Positions 13,761 through 20,951 of a stretch of DNA of 28,595 bases are shown in pieces. The translations under genes were made by a program, and so were the position numbers. The notes beneath the pieces were generated by a model, which made no database searches, had not been told where the DNA came from, and saw only the letters and a program-made list of their open reading frames with translations. Numbering within the stretch: position 1 is the stretch's first letter; the number at the start of each line of letters is the position of its first letter. Origin of the DNA: a virus; IMG/VR virus record IMGVR_UViG_3300022591_000461, positions 1 through 28,595 of that record; one strand, written 5' to 3'.

Positions 13761-14720
13761 TTACTTTCCAAATGGAAAAACTTGAACCCATTTAGTACCT
13801 TGTTTCTGTACCCATTTCTTAGGATCAAATTTGCTACGAATGATATTATGTACTCTAAGAGCATTCTCCATTCCATCTCGATAGCCGTCGGCTTTTGCCT
13901 GACGTTCTTCATGTCCGGCAATCATTCGTTGTTTAAGTCTGCCATCTGCAGGATCATATTTGTACCATAAGTTAGCTTCATCATTTCCACCGCGAAGATC
14001 ATTGCCATCACTGTCGTAATAATTTTTAAATCCGCCCTCGTCAATACCTTCTGCAGTTTTTTGTTTTTGCAGGTGGCGGTAAGCACTTACAGCATCGCTT
14101 GGAAAATCTTCGTCATAGTTTAATTCATAACTAGCACGTTTCTTGCCTAAGTCAGCGACCATAAAAGGCCAAGCCGCATTAAAGAATTCGTCAGCGCGAC
14201 CGTCAATCGGCAAGTCAGGATTTTCATCAAATACTTTTTGTGCTAGCTCTTCGGCGTAGTATGCACCAAACTCTGCACCTTCATCTTTCTTATGACTCTT
14301 ATAACCTTTGTTTTTCATTGACCACGCTAACGCATACGGATTATCGATTTCGTCATGCTTCTTCATAGCCTTTACAGTACCTTCCCAACCTTTTGGAGCC
14401 ACTTCATTGGCAATGCTTTCACCGCCTACTAGGTCGCCTGCTCTTGCTGGACGATTCTTACTAGGGCCATCGTTGCGCCATTGACCGGCTTTTCCGGACT
14501 TCTGTCCTACTTTAGCACCAGCAAACGGATAAGAACTTGCCTCGGCATGCATTGCGTCCCTTTTATGTTTAGGGTCAGCTTTCTTTTTATTAGTATGAGA
14601 TCCACTACCTTTGGCAACAGATTGCGCGGCATGAGCGACCGGGTTTCTAGGTTTAATAGAATGTTTTTTATCTCGGCGATTCTTTTTGCCTTCGATTACT
14701 GTAATTTCATGTGCTTTCAT
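13761..14720 (-). CDS. Tagged basic late protein, 319 aa
   Basis: Begins MKAHEITVIE|G, a slightly longer variant of the shared tag. Residues 11-70 are strongly basic and His-rich (KKNRRDKKHSIKPRNP). Then follow PKGWEGTVKAMKKHDEID and PYALAWSMKNKGYKSH, a motif frequent in phage structural or internal proteins. The rest is an acidic-to-mixed alpha-rich region with EFFNAAWPFMVADLG and a possible internal cleavage site GIDE|G, and the C-terminus is KKWVQKQGTKWVQVFPFGK. No enzyme motif is evident. The basic N-terminal region fits packing with DNA. It starts one base after the stop of the nucleotidyltransferase gene. Confidence 0.65.
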   Translation of the reverse strand: MKAHEITVIEGKKNRRDKKHSIKPRNPVAHAAQSVAKGSGSHTNKKKADPKHKRDAMHAEASSYPFAGAKVGQKSGKAGQWRNDGPSKNRPARAGDLVGGESIANEVAPKGWEGTVKAMKKHDEIDNPYALAWSMKNKGYKSHKKDEGAEFGAYYAEELAQKVFDENPDLPIDGRADEFFNAAWPFMVADLGKKRASYELNYDEDFPSDAVSAYRHLQKQKTAEGIDEGGFKNYYDSDGNDLRGGNDEANLWYKYDPADGRLKQRMIAGHEERQAKADGYRDGMENALRVHNIIRSKFDPKKWVQKQGTKWVQVFPFGK

Positions 14721-14721
14721 A

Positions 14722-15564
14722 TTATTTTCCTGCGTCCATAGCTTTCTTTAATTTCCACTGCTCTAATGCATGCCACTCGCGATCGGTCAGTTCAATGCCT
14801 CTTCTTCTCTTATCTAGTAAAAGTTTAACCCAAGCATCGTCGTCTTTCCTATTGCTGATAATTCTTGATTGTGATGGATCCCATTTCTTTTTTGGTGGCT
14901 CACCTTTAAGAAAACTTAAAAATCCTGCTTCGTCGATATCTTCAACTGGCTCTTTAACTTTTTTCTTAGCTAGTTTTGCCGCTTCTTTTTCTTTGGCTTT
15001 CTGTGCGTATGGTAACAAGTATTCTGCTACTACATCAAAGAAAGGTTTACCACCGACTAGTGTATCTGCTGGAACACCAGCGGCAGCCGCAAATGCTTTT
15101 CTATCGCCAGCTTCGACTGCGGCTCTTAGATCAGTTGCGCTAGAGATTCTCTTTGCTTTACGCCAAACAATATCTGCAAATTTGTAATAACCATGAGGAC
15201 CTTCGACGCCATTTGATTTTTGTAATCCTGGAACAAAAATCTTAGAATCGTTTTCGTCAGTTACAACATACAATACAACTTCGCCGTGCTTTTTATACAC
15301 CATAGTGGCCAATGTCCACCAACTTTGTTCTGCAACCAAATGCCCTTCAATTTCTGGCATTATAGTTTTCATTGCTTCTACTTTAATATCAAAAGGTAGC
15401 GGATCTTTAGGACCAACAGTACTTTGATTAGTACCAACGTACCAAATAGGACTTTCACTGGCAGTAGTCCATGCGGCTTTATGGCCCATATGCGGCGGAT
15501 TAAAACGTCCAAAGATTATGGCCGCTTCACTTGTTTTGGCTTCAAATAGTTCTCTTAGTTTCAT
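14722..15564 (-). CDS. Tagged HxGH-family nucleotidyltransferase (NMNAT/cytidylyltransferase-like)
   Basis: A 280-residue protein starting MKLRELFE|A. The start at 15564 is preferred over one 12 bases upstream because it makes ATGA with the upstream stop and gives the tag. The catalytic domain has GRFNPPHMGH (19-28, the HxGH signature) and RISSATDLR (139-147, the ISSTxxR signature), which bind and transfer a nucleotide in NMN, FMN, pantetheine-phosphate and glycerol-phosphate nucleotidyltransferases. The substrate cannot be read from sequence. An Ala/Lys-rich linker leads to DIDE|A (209-213), a second cleavage-like site, and a basic C-terminal domain. Placing such an enzyme in the capsid would deliver it at infection; that is inference. 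Confidence 0.8.
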   Translation of the reverse strand: MKLRELFEAKTSEAAIIFGRFNPPHMGHKAAWTTASESPIWYVGTNQSTVGPKDPLPFDIKVEAMKTIMPEIEGHLVAEQSWWTLATMVYKKHGEVVLYVVTDENDSKIFVPGLQKSNGVEGPHGYYKFADIVWRKAKRISSATDLRAAVEAGDRKAFAAAAGVPADTLVGGKPFFDVVAEYLLPYAQKAKEKEAAKLAKKKVKEPVEDIDEAGFLSFLKGEPPKKKWDPSQSRIISNRKDDDAWVKLLLDKRRRGIELTDREWHALEQWKLKKAMDAGK

Positions 15565-16703
15565 GCCGGAGTCCAACGTTTACGTGGTACTAGTTTAACA
15601 TTACCAAATTGCTTACCTTGATCAGCATAGCGTACACGACCTTCACCGTGTGTATCCCATACATCACCCTGCTCGCCTTCGACTTGATCAATAACTTGAT
15701 CTTTCATATCCATTATCATTTTTACCAATGTAAAGATAGCTTCTAATGAATTTTCATTTTGTTGTGCCAATGCTTTAATTTTTTCTTGTTTTGGTGCGGA
15801 TACTTTGCTAGTCCCTAGCCATGTATAAAATAAGTTAGCATCGATGCCGTCTAGTTTCTTGGCCTTGGCTGTTTGATTTACAAAAGTATAAATGATATTT
15901 TTAAGATCACTTAGTCCCGTGGTGCCTTGCAAGAACGAATCAATTTGTTTTGCGTGTTGTGATAGATATTTTTCTACGTTAGCAACAGCACTCATGTCAA
16001 CATTTACTGGTTTAGAATTGTATACAGGACCTAACACAATGAGAGCTGAATTACCATTGAACTTACTAAAGTCACTAATTGGTTTTTGTGAACTATCTGG
16101 CATACCAAACTCTGGAAAAAATGCATGACCAACAACCATAACCTGTGCACCTGCAATTCGTTTACCTAATTCGCTATCTGCTCTTACATGATAACATGTT
16201 TGTGAGTTGGGATTAGGGCAAAAATTGTAAACACCTTGTTGATCTAGTTCAGGACGTTTTAAAAATAATCCGTCGGCATATACAAATCCCACAAAGTCTT
16301 TAGGTGTTGCCGAATCAAATAATGGATATAAATTTGCAAACTCTTGTGCAAACTTTTCTCTTGCTGATTGTTCTTCTGGAGTTTTAGGATTACCGCTTTT
16401 GTTTTGAATAAAATCTTTTACTTCTTCTGGACTTGTACCTTTGGCACCACGAGCCCATCCGTTGTGGCCTGCAAGTATAAGAGGCCCACCTTTAGATTCT
16501 CTACCCCAATAAATTTGAGGATTACCATCCCATTTCATTCTAATACTGCCTGCACCTGTAGGTGTTGCAAAATCTTTAATATGAGATAATGCTTCTAGTG
16601 TACCTTGACTGCCGTGAAAAAATACTAGGTCTTCTAAGTGATTAAAAGCACGACCCAGTTGTTTCGGCGCATCAGCCTCATTTAGAAATTCAAATGCTCT
16701 CAT
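15561..16703 (-). CDS. Tagged DUF6267-like protein with KxDG motif
   Basis: A 380-residue protein starting MRAFEFLNE|A. It then has FNHLEDLVFFHG and SIRMKWDGNPQIYWG (Lys57, Asp59, Gly60), an arrangement I associate with DUF6267 proteins of T4-like phages. KxDG is also motif I of ATP-dependent ligases and capping enzymes, where Lys carries the nucleotide; VGFVYADGLFL (about 140-150) could be a later motif, but the full ligase set is not proven. The C-terminal third is helical and ends VKLVPRKRWTPA. TAATG links it to the upstream gene and ATGA to the nucleotidyltransferase. Enzymatic activity is plausible but uncertain. Confidence 0.65.
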   Translation of the reverse strand: MRAFEFLNEADAPKQLGRAFNHLEDLVFFHGSQGTLEALSHIKDFATPTGAGSIRMKWDGNPQIYWGRESKGGPLILAGHNGWARGAKGTSPEEVKDFIQNKSGNPKTPEEQSAREKFAQEFANLYPLFDSATPKDFVGFVYADGLFLKRPELDQQGVYNFCPNPNSQTCYHVRADSELGKRIAGAQVMVVGHAFFPEFGMPDSSQKPISDFSKFNGNSALIVLGPVYNSKPVNVDMSAVANVEKYLSQHAKQIDSFLQGTTGLSDLKNIIYTFVNQTAKAKKLDGIDANLFYTWLGTSKVSAPKQEKIKALAQQNENSLEAIFTLVKMIMDMKDQVIDQVEGEQGDVWDTHGEGRVRYADQGKQFGNVKLVPRKRWTPA

Positions 16704-17050
16704 TATTTGTTCTTTTTATAGTGGCCTTGTTTGATAAACTCTGCCTGTTGTCCTGCAATGCTTCTGGCTAGGTCTTCAACTTTGTGTATTGGGAAATTTT
16801 CTTCTTTTTCGTCGATGTCGAAAGTGTCGCAGTATTCGTCAATACAATGCATCAACGGTTTTAGATATACTTTATGTACTTCGGGATGATCTGCGTATTC
16901 TGTATGCTTATGAATAGCTGGCATCATATGATTGACCATTAAATCATGATTGTGATCGATGAAGAATTTTAGATCGTCGATCCAGTCGACGTCATGTTGC
17001 TCTTGCTTTGGACCAGCCAACGGGCTGAACATTTCAACTAATTTTACCAT
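16703..17050 (-). CDS. Hypothetical late protein, 115 aa
   Basis: First gene of the late unit that contains the tagged proteins. The ATG at 17050 is preferred over an in-frame TTG at 17065, because TTGGAG lies 9 bases before it. The product is helical and rich in His and acidic residues (FFIDHNHDLMVNHMMPAIHKHTEY, HPEVHKVYLKPLMHCIDEYC, KVEDLARSIAGQQAEF). The many His could bind metal, but no known motif is met. It lacks the tag. A GATAAATA promoter lies 48 bases upstream. Confidence 0.65.
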   Translation of the reverse strand: MVKLVEMFSPLAGPKQEQHDVDWIDDLKFFIDHNHDLMVNHMMPAIHKHTEYADHPEVHKVYLKPLMHCIDEYCDTFDIDEKEENFPIHKVEDLARSIAGQQAEFIKQGHYKKNK

Positions 17051-17097
17051 TATTTGCAACTCCAATATCTTGCATACAACCCCAAAAGGTCATACTG

Positions 17098-17105
17098 TAT
17101 TTATC
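17098..17105 (-). promoter_or_regulatory. T4-type late promoter, GATAAATA
   Basis: The minus strand reads GATAAATACAGTATGACC, 48 bases before the start at 17050, in a gap without a convincing gene. It shares the extended pattern GATAAATAYARTATGA with the sites at 11152 and 11342, and likely drives the tagged-protein unit. Confidence 0.7.
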
Positions 17106-17117
17106 TGCTGGTAAATG

Positions 17118-17474
17118 TTAGAAGTTATATTGAATTGACTGGATAGAACCGTTCTGTATGTTGTATGCGGCACGAATCCATACAAAATTTCCGCTGAAAT
17201 TGACGGTATGAGAGGTTTGTCCGTGTAGTGTTGCACTATCTCCGCCATATTCTGTATTATCAACATCAAACCAGTCTGCATCACTAGGGTCTAGTGCTAG
17301 TGTAGCCTGTAGTTTAAATAACCCCGAAAAGGTTTGAAATAGGTACACGGCAGTATGTAAACAATCAGGCTGATTATGATAACCAGCACCTGGACGTTTA
17401 TCGCTGAAAGAAAACGAATCATCAGCAGATACTGTGCTAATATTCGATAATAAGATAATAGTTTCGTTGGACAT
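17118..17474 (-). CDS. Bead-like putative virion protein, 118 aa
   Basis: A Ser/Thr/aromatic beta-rich protein with SLFLAS-poor, soluble character: SNISTVSADDSFSFSDKRPG at the start, DPSDADWFDVDNTEYGG in the middle, and HTVNFSGNFVWIRAAYNIQNG with IQSIQYNF at the end. The C-terminal motif (NFxGNFVWIRAAY) is typical of small virion or receptor-like bead proteins in marine phages from general recollection. A GATAAATA core ends 4 bases before the ATG, in line with late expression. No catalytic motif. Structural role is inferred. Confidence 0.6.
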   Translation of the reverse strand: MSNETIILLSNISTVSADDSFSFSDKRPGAGYHNQPDCLHTAVYLFQTFSGLFKLQATLALDPSDADWFDVDNTEYGGDSATLHGQTSHTVNFSGNFVWIRAAYNIQNGSIQSIQYNF

Positions 17475-17477
17475 CTC

Positions 17478-18149
17478 TTATTTATCGACTAAACGATACT
17501 CGTGTACCTTGCCCATAACTTCAGAATTACGAAGTTGCATCATAAACAACGTCTTGTCGTCTTCGACTAGTACGTATCTACGATCCCAATTCCAGTCAGT
17601 ATCTATAAACCACTTTTTAACAGCATCACTGATTAAAACTCTTGGACTTTGACTGTCTATCCAAGTTAAAAAACTTCTTTTCAGATCTATATCGTGTTTC
17701 AGCTTGTGGGGTAACAGATACACTTTAAATCGATATTTGTTATGCGGTAATTTTTTAGCAAATATCATGGTTGAGTTTAGGACATCATCTTCCATTCCTG
17801 GAAAAGGTTCAAACCCGTGGCGAACAATAGGTTCAAATACTTTGATCATATCCTGATAGAAGATTACATCATTGGTATAAAAATCTAAAAAATTGCCTTC
17901 AATACGTTTACCGTACTCTTTACCTTTGTTATTTGCTAGAAAACTGATAATTTCTAAAATTGTATCTTGATTTGCCAGAGCAAGTTTTTTATGATCATAG
18001 AAATGAAAGTTTGCAGGAGGAGTACCTAACAGGTACAGGCGGATATCATCGAAACTATGATTTCGAAATATATACCCTCCCTTGACTGTTAGGGTGACCT
18101 TATAAATCCATTTGTTATAAAATCTTTTATTTGTATACTTTTTAAGCAT
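17478..18149 (-). CDS. Hypothetical protein, 223 aa
   Basis: An aromatic- and Lys-rich protein of unknown function that overlaps the end of the ClpA-like gene by 8 bases. Visible segments are NKRFYNKWIYKVTLTVKGG at the N-terminus, a helical middle (TILEIISFLANNKGKEYG), NDVIFYQDMIKVFEPI, HNKYRFKVYLLPHKLKHD, and a C-terminal WNWDRRYVLVEDD with LMQLRNSEV-type strand and VHEYRLVDK. No signal peptide, membrane segment or known motif is seen. Its position suggests expression with the chaperone genes, but no link in function can be shown. Confidence 0.65.
   Translation of the reverse strand: MLKKYTNKRFYNKWIYKVTLTVKGGYIFRNHSFDDIRLYLLGTPPANFHFYDHKKLALANQDTILEIISFLANNKGKEYGKRIEGNFLDFYTNDVIFYQDMIKVFEPIVRHGFEPFPGMEDDVLNSTMIFAKKLPHNKYRFKVYLLPHKLKHDIDLKRSFLTWIDSQSPRVLISDAVKKWFIDTDWNWDRRYVLVEDDKTLFMMQLRNSEVMGKVHEYRLVDK
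17479..17486 (-). promoter_or_regulatory. T4-type late promoter-like GATAAATA
   Basis: The minus strand reads GATAAATAAGAGATG, where ATG starts the gene at 17474. It overlaps the stop codon of the upstream gene. AGAG could serve as a weak ribosome-binding site on a longer transcript, so both roles are possible. Confidence 0.45.
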
Positions 18150-19842
18150 CGTCTTGTTCAGCGGTTGCGGCCTCTAAAGCAAGTCCTCTCTTTAGAGCTT
18201 TCTTTTGTTGTTTAGTCAACAGCGGACTAATTTCAAAACTCAAATCATCATCAACAACAGTAACTTCAATAAGTCCGCCATCTTTTAATTCACCAAACAA
18301 CACTTTACGACTTAAAGGAGATTTGATCTTGTTATCGATAATCCTTGCCAGTGGTCGTGCGCCCATCTTTTTATCGTATCCTTTATCGGCAAGCCATTTA
18401 ACTTCTTCGTTATTGAGAACGATTTCGATGTTTTTATCTTTTAATTGGTTGTTTAATTCTGATACAAACTTTTTAACAATTTGACTTACAATAGCGATAG
18501 ATAGTCCTGTGAATTTAATAACAGCATCTAAACGATTGCGGAACTCTGGAGCAAAGAACTTTTTAATTGCTTTGTCATCCTCGCCATCCCTTGCTAGGTC
18601 ACCAAATCCGATTGTGTTATTTTCGTTATCACGTGCGCCTAAGTTTGATGTCATAATTAAAATACAGTTACGACCATCTGCTTGTTTACCATTGCTACCG
18701 GTTACAAAGCCATTGTCCATAAAGCCTAGCAAAATATTGCTAACATCTGGATGTGCTTTTTCAATTTCGTCTAACAATAAAATACAGTTAGGAGTTTCTT
18801 GTAACTTAGTGATCAATTGACCGGCGTTATCTTCGTAGCCAACATAGCCAGGAGGCGCACCAATTAAACGTGCAACACTATGCTTCTCTTGATACTCACT
18901 CATATCGAAACGAATCAATGGCATACTCATCTTATCTGCTAACTGTTTGGCAGTTTCAGTTTTACCACAGCCTGTTGGTCCAAGGAACAAGAAACTGCCA
19001 ATTGGTTTGTTAGGCGATTTCATACCAGCTTGTGCTACAAAGATCTTATCGAGCAATGTATCAACAGCGCCGTCTTGTCCATATACAGCACCTTTCATGC
19101 CGCCTTCTAGATCTGCAAGATTCTTGCTTTCTTTCTGAGCTACGTTTTCTAAAGGCATATTGATCATCTTGCTAAGTTCGTAGGTCACTTGCTCGATGTC
19201 AACAATTTGTTCAAAGCCTTCTTCAATATCCTCGTCTTTCAATTTATAACGAGCACAGGCACAATCGATAATATCAATAGCCTTGTCTGGCAATTTTTTA
19301 TCAGCCATATATTTGACAGATAGTTTAACTGCTTGATCAATTGCGGCATCAGTAATTTTAACATTATGATGCTTTTCATAATACTTACGAATACCTTTAA
19401 GAATTTTAATAGTTGTTTCTGTACTTGGCTCGTCAACACTAACACGTTGGAATCGACGCATCAACGCACGATCCTTTTCGAAGTACTTACGATATTCTTC
19501 CCAAGTAGTTGATGCAATAAGTTTAAGTGTGCCTTTAGTAAGAATCGGTTTCAACATGTTCGCCATGTCATTAGAACCTTGATTAGAAGCACCAGCGCCA
19601 CTCATCATGTGTGCTTCATCGATAAACAAAATAATTTTACCTTTTGCTTCTAATGCTTTCAACACGGCTTTTAATCTTTCTTCAAAGTCACCGCGATACT
19701 TACTACCTGCAAGTAACGCACTAATGTCTAGTGTATAAACTTGATGGTCTTGGATAAACTTAGGAACTTTCTTTTCAAAGATTTTGCGAGCAAGTCCTTC
19801 TGCAATAGCAGTCTTACCTACACCTGGATCACCAACTAGCAA
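18142..19842 (-). CDS. clpA: ClpA/ClpC-like AAA+ unfoldase, C-terminal part (after in-frame stop)
   Basis: Contains both AAA+ modules of a Clp unfoldase. D1: Walker A GDPGVGKT (4-11), Walker B LFIDEAH (72-78). D2: Walker A GPTGCGKT (288-295), Walker B LLLDEIEK, then FAPEFRNRLD and GARPLARIID. No ClpB-type middle domain, so ClpA/ClpC-like. IGF (411-413) sits where ClpA has its ClpP-docking IGL loop, so it may feed substrates to host ClpP. Homology continues upstream in the same frame, through KIDPVIGRDEEL, as far as the TAA at 19975-19977, and no ATG or GTG start precedes D1. The TTG at 19842 falls inside the P-loop region and is unlikely to be a true start. Probably one gene with the N-terminal part upstream, broken by a nonsense codon, read through, or miscalled. 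Confidence 0.85.
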   Translation of the reverse strand: MLVGDPGVGKTAIAEGLARKIFEKKVPKFIQDHQVYTLDISALLAGSKYRGDFEERLKAVLKALEAKGKIILFIDEAHMMSGAGASNQGSNDMANMLKPILTKGTLKLIASTTWEEYRKYFEKDRALMRRFQRVSVDEPSTETTIKILKGIRKYYEKHHNVKITDAAIDQAVKLSVKYMADKKLPDKAIDIIDCACARYKLKDEDIEEGFEQIVDIEQVTYELSKMINMPLENVAQKESKNLADLEGGMKGAVYGQDGAVDTLLDKIFVAQAGMKSPNKPIGSFLFLGPTGCGKTETAKQLADKMSMPLIRFDMSEYQEKHSVARLIGAPPGYVGYEDNAGQLITKLQETPNCILLLDEIEKAHPDVSNILLGFMDNGFVTGSNGKQADGRNCILIMTSNLGARDNENNTIGFGDLARDGEDDKAIKKFFAPEFRNRLDAVIKFTGLSIAIVSQIVKKFVSELNNQLKDKNIEIVLNNEEVKWLADKGYDKKMGARPLARIIDNKIKSPLSRKVLFGELKDGGLIEVTVVDDDLSFEISPLLTKQQKKALKRGLALEAATAEQDDA

Positions 19843-19974
19843 TACGTTGGCTTTATTCCTACGTGCTAATACTAATTGTACTTTTTCTAATTCTTCATCG
19901 CGGCCAATTACAGGATCGATTTTGCGTTGTTTAGCGGCTAGGCTAAGATTAGTACAGAATGTGTTTACAACTCG

Positions 19975-20457
19975 TTACATTTGGCTTGGGTTCACTATTG
20001 CGGTCTCAGTTTCGACTTCTTCATCGTTTACAATTTCTTGGAAATACTTTACAAATTTTTCTTTAGTTAGCCCGCCCTTGGTCAGGAAATAAAAGGCAAA
20101 TGAGTTCTTTTCTCCAAGTACACCGATGATAACATCAGCAACTTCGATACGTTGTCTTCCACTGAACAATACTTGTGTAAAACAGCGATTCAACACACGC
20201 TCTACTGCATGAGTTTTTCTAGGTTTGTCAACATTAGGATTTTTAATATCATTTAGATTATTTTTAATGTAATGATCTAGATTTGTTTTAATGAAGTTTG
20301 CATCCGCGCCAAACTTTTCCATCATCTCAAAACATTCTTTATCGCAGGTTATTGCATAAAGTAAATGCTCAATTGTAACGTACTCGTGGTCGTTTTGTTT
20401 AGCAAGGTGCATTGAATTTTCAAATACAACCTGTAGGTGCTGACTTGGTTCTATCAT
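19975..20457 (-). CDS. clpA: ClpA/ClpC-like unfoldase, N-terminal domain part
   Basis: A 160-residue reading frame matching the Clp N-domain, which binds substrates and adaptors: two helical repeats, MIEPSQHLQVVFENSMHLAK with YVTIEHLLYAI, then THAVERVLNRCF with IEVADVIIGVLGEKNSFAFYFL. It ends with an acidic linker, VNDEEVETETAIVNPSQM, followed by TAA. The D1 ATPase module continues in the same frame immediately after (FCTNLSLAAKQRKIDPVIGR), so the stop falls in the natural linker. It overlaps the deformylase stop by ATGA. As it stands it would make a free N-domain. Identification is firm; whether the split is biological is open. Confidence 0.8.
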   Translation of the reverse strand: MIEPSQHLQVVFENSMHLAKQNDHEYVTIEHLLYAITCDKECFEMMEKFGADANFIKTNLDHYIKNNLNDIKNPNVDKPRKTHAVERVLNRCFTQVLFSGRQRIEVADVIIGVLGEKNSFAFYFLTKGGLTKEKFVKYFQEIVNDEEVETETAIVNPSQM

Positions 20458-20951
20458 TTACTTTTTTTCCTTAGTTTCTTCATAGCAAATTGTAATTTCA
20501 ACGGTGATACTCTGTCAACAAAACATACACCGTTTAAGTGATCTAATTCATGTTGGAAGCATCTAGAAATTAGTCCATCAATTTCTGCTTCTATTGTATC
20601 ACCTTTTGAATTCTGGTATTCAACTGTAATTTTTTTTGGTCTAGCAACTGGCAACCATAGACCTGGATAACTAAGACATCCTTCTTGATCTATTTCTGTT
20701 TCTTTACTTGCTTCTAATATTCTAGGATTAAACACGGCAAACGGTGCAGGGAATCCTTCAATCTTATTACTGCCTATAACAAATACTCGTTTCCTAATAT
20801 CTATTTGATTTGCGGCTAATCCTATACCACTGTTTGCAACCATGAATTCGATCATGTCATGCTCTAGTTGTACTGCATCGCCATCATTTTCAAAGTCCCA
20901 GTCTGTGCTAATTTCAACAAGACTGTCGTGCGGTCCTAGTTTAAATTCCAT
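20454..20951 (-). CDS. def: Peptide deformylase
   Basis: A metal enzyme that removes the formyl group from the N-terminal Met of new proteins. The 165-residue product has all three motifs: GIGLAANQI (42-50), EGCLSYPG (Cys92, metal ligand) and QHELDHLNG (His134, Glu135, His138). Length is close to that of cellular enzymes and complete, ending in a basic tail (KKLRKKSK). Deformylases are known in cyanophages. It overlaps the DnaJ gene by 11 bases and the Clp gene by 4, so the three are likely made together for maturation and quality control of nascent proteins. Confidence 0.96.
   Translation of the reverse strand: MEFKLGPHDSLVEISTDWDFENDGDAVQLEHDMIEFMVANSGIGLAANQIDIRKRVFVIGSNKIEGFPAPFAVFNPRILEASKETEIDQEGCLSYPGLWLPVARPKKITVEYQNSKGDTIEAEIDGLISRCFQHELDHLNGVCFVDRVSPLKLQFAMKKLRKKSK

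Noticed and set aside
17036-17095. Mini reading frame MTFWGCMQDIGVANNGKIS starting in the late-promoter region
   Set aside because: Its ATG lies at the expected transcription start without a ribosome-binding site, and it overlaps the next gene's start; coding is not convincing.
18142-20457. Stop-codon reassignment (TAA as sense) to explain the split ClpA gene
   Set aside because: All other genes in the window use TAA as a normal terminator, and no other conserved gene has an internal TAA.
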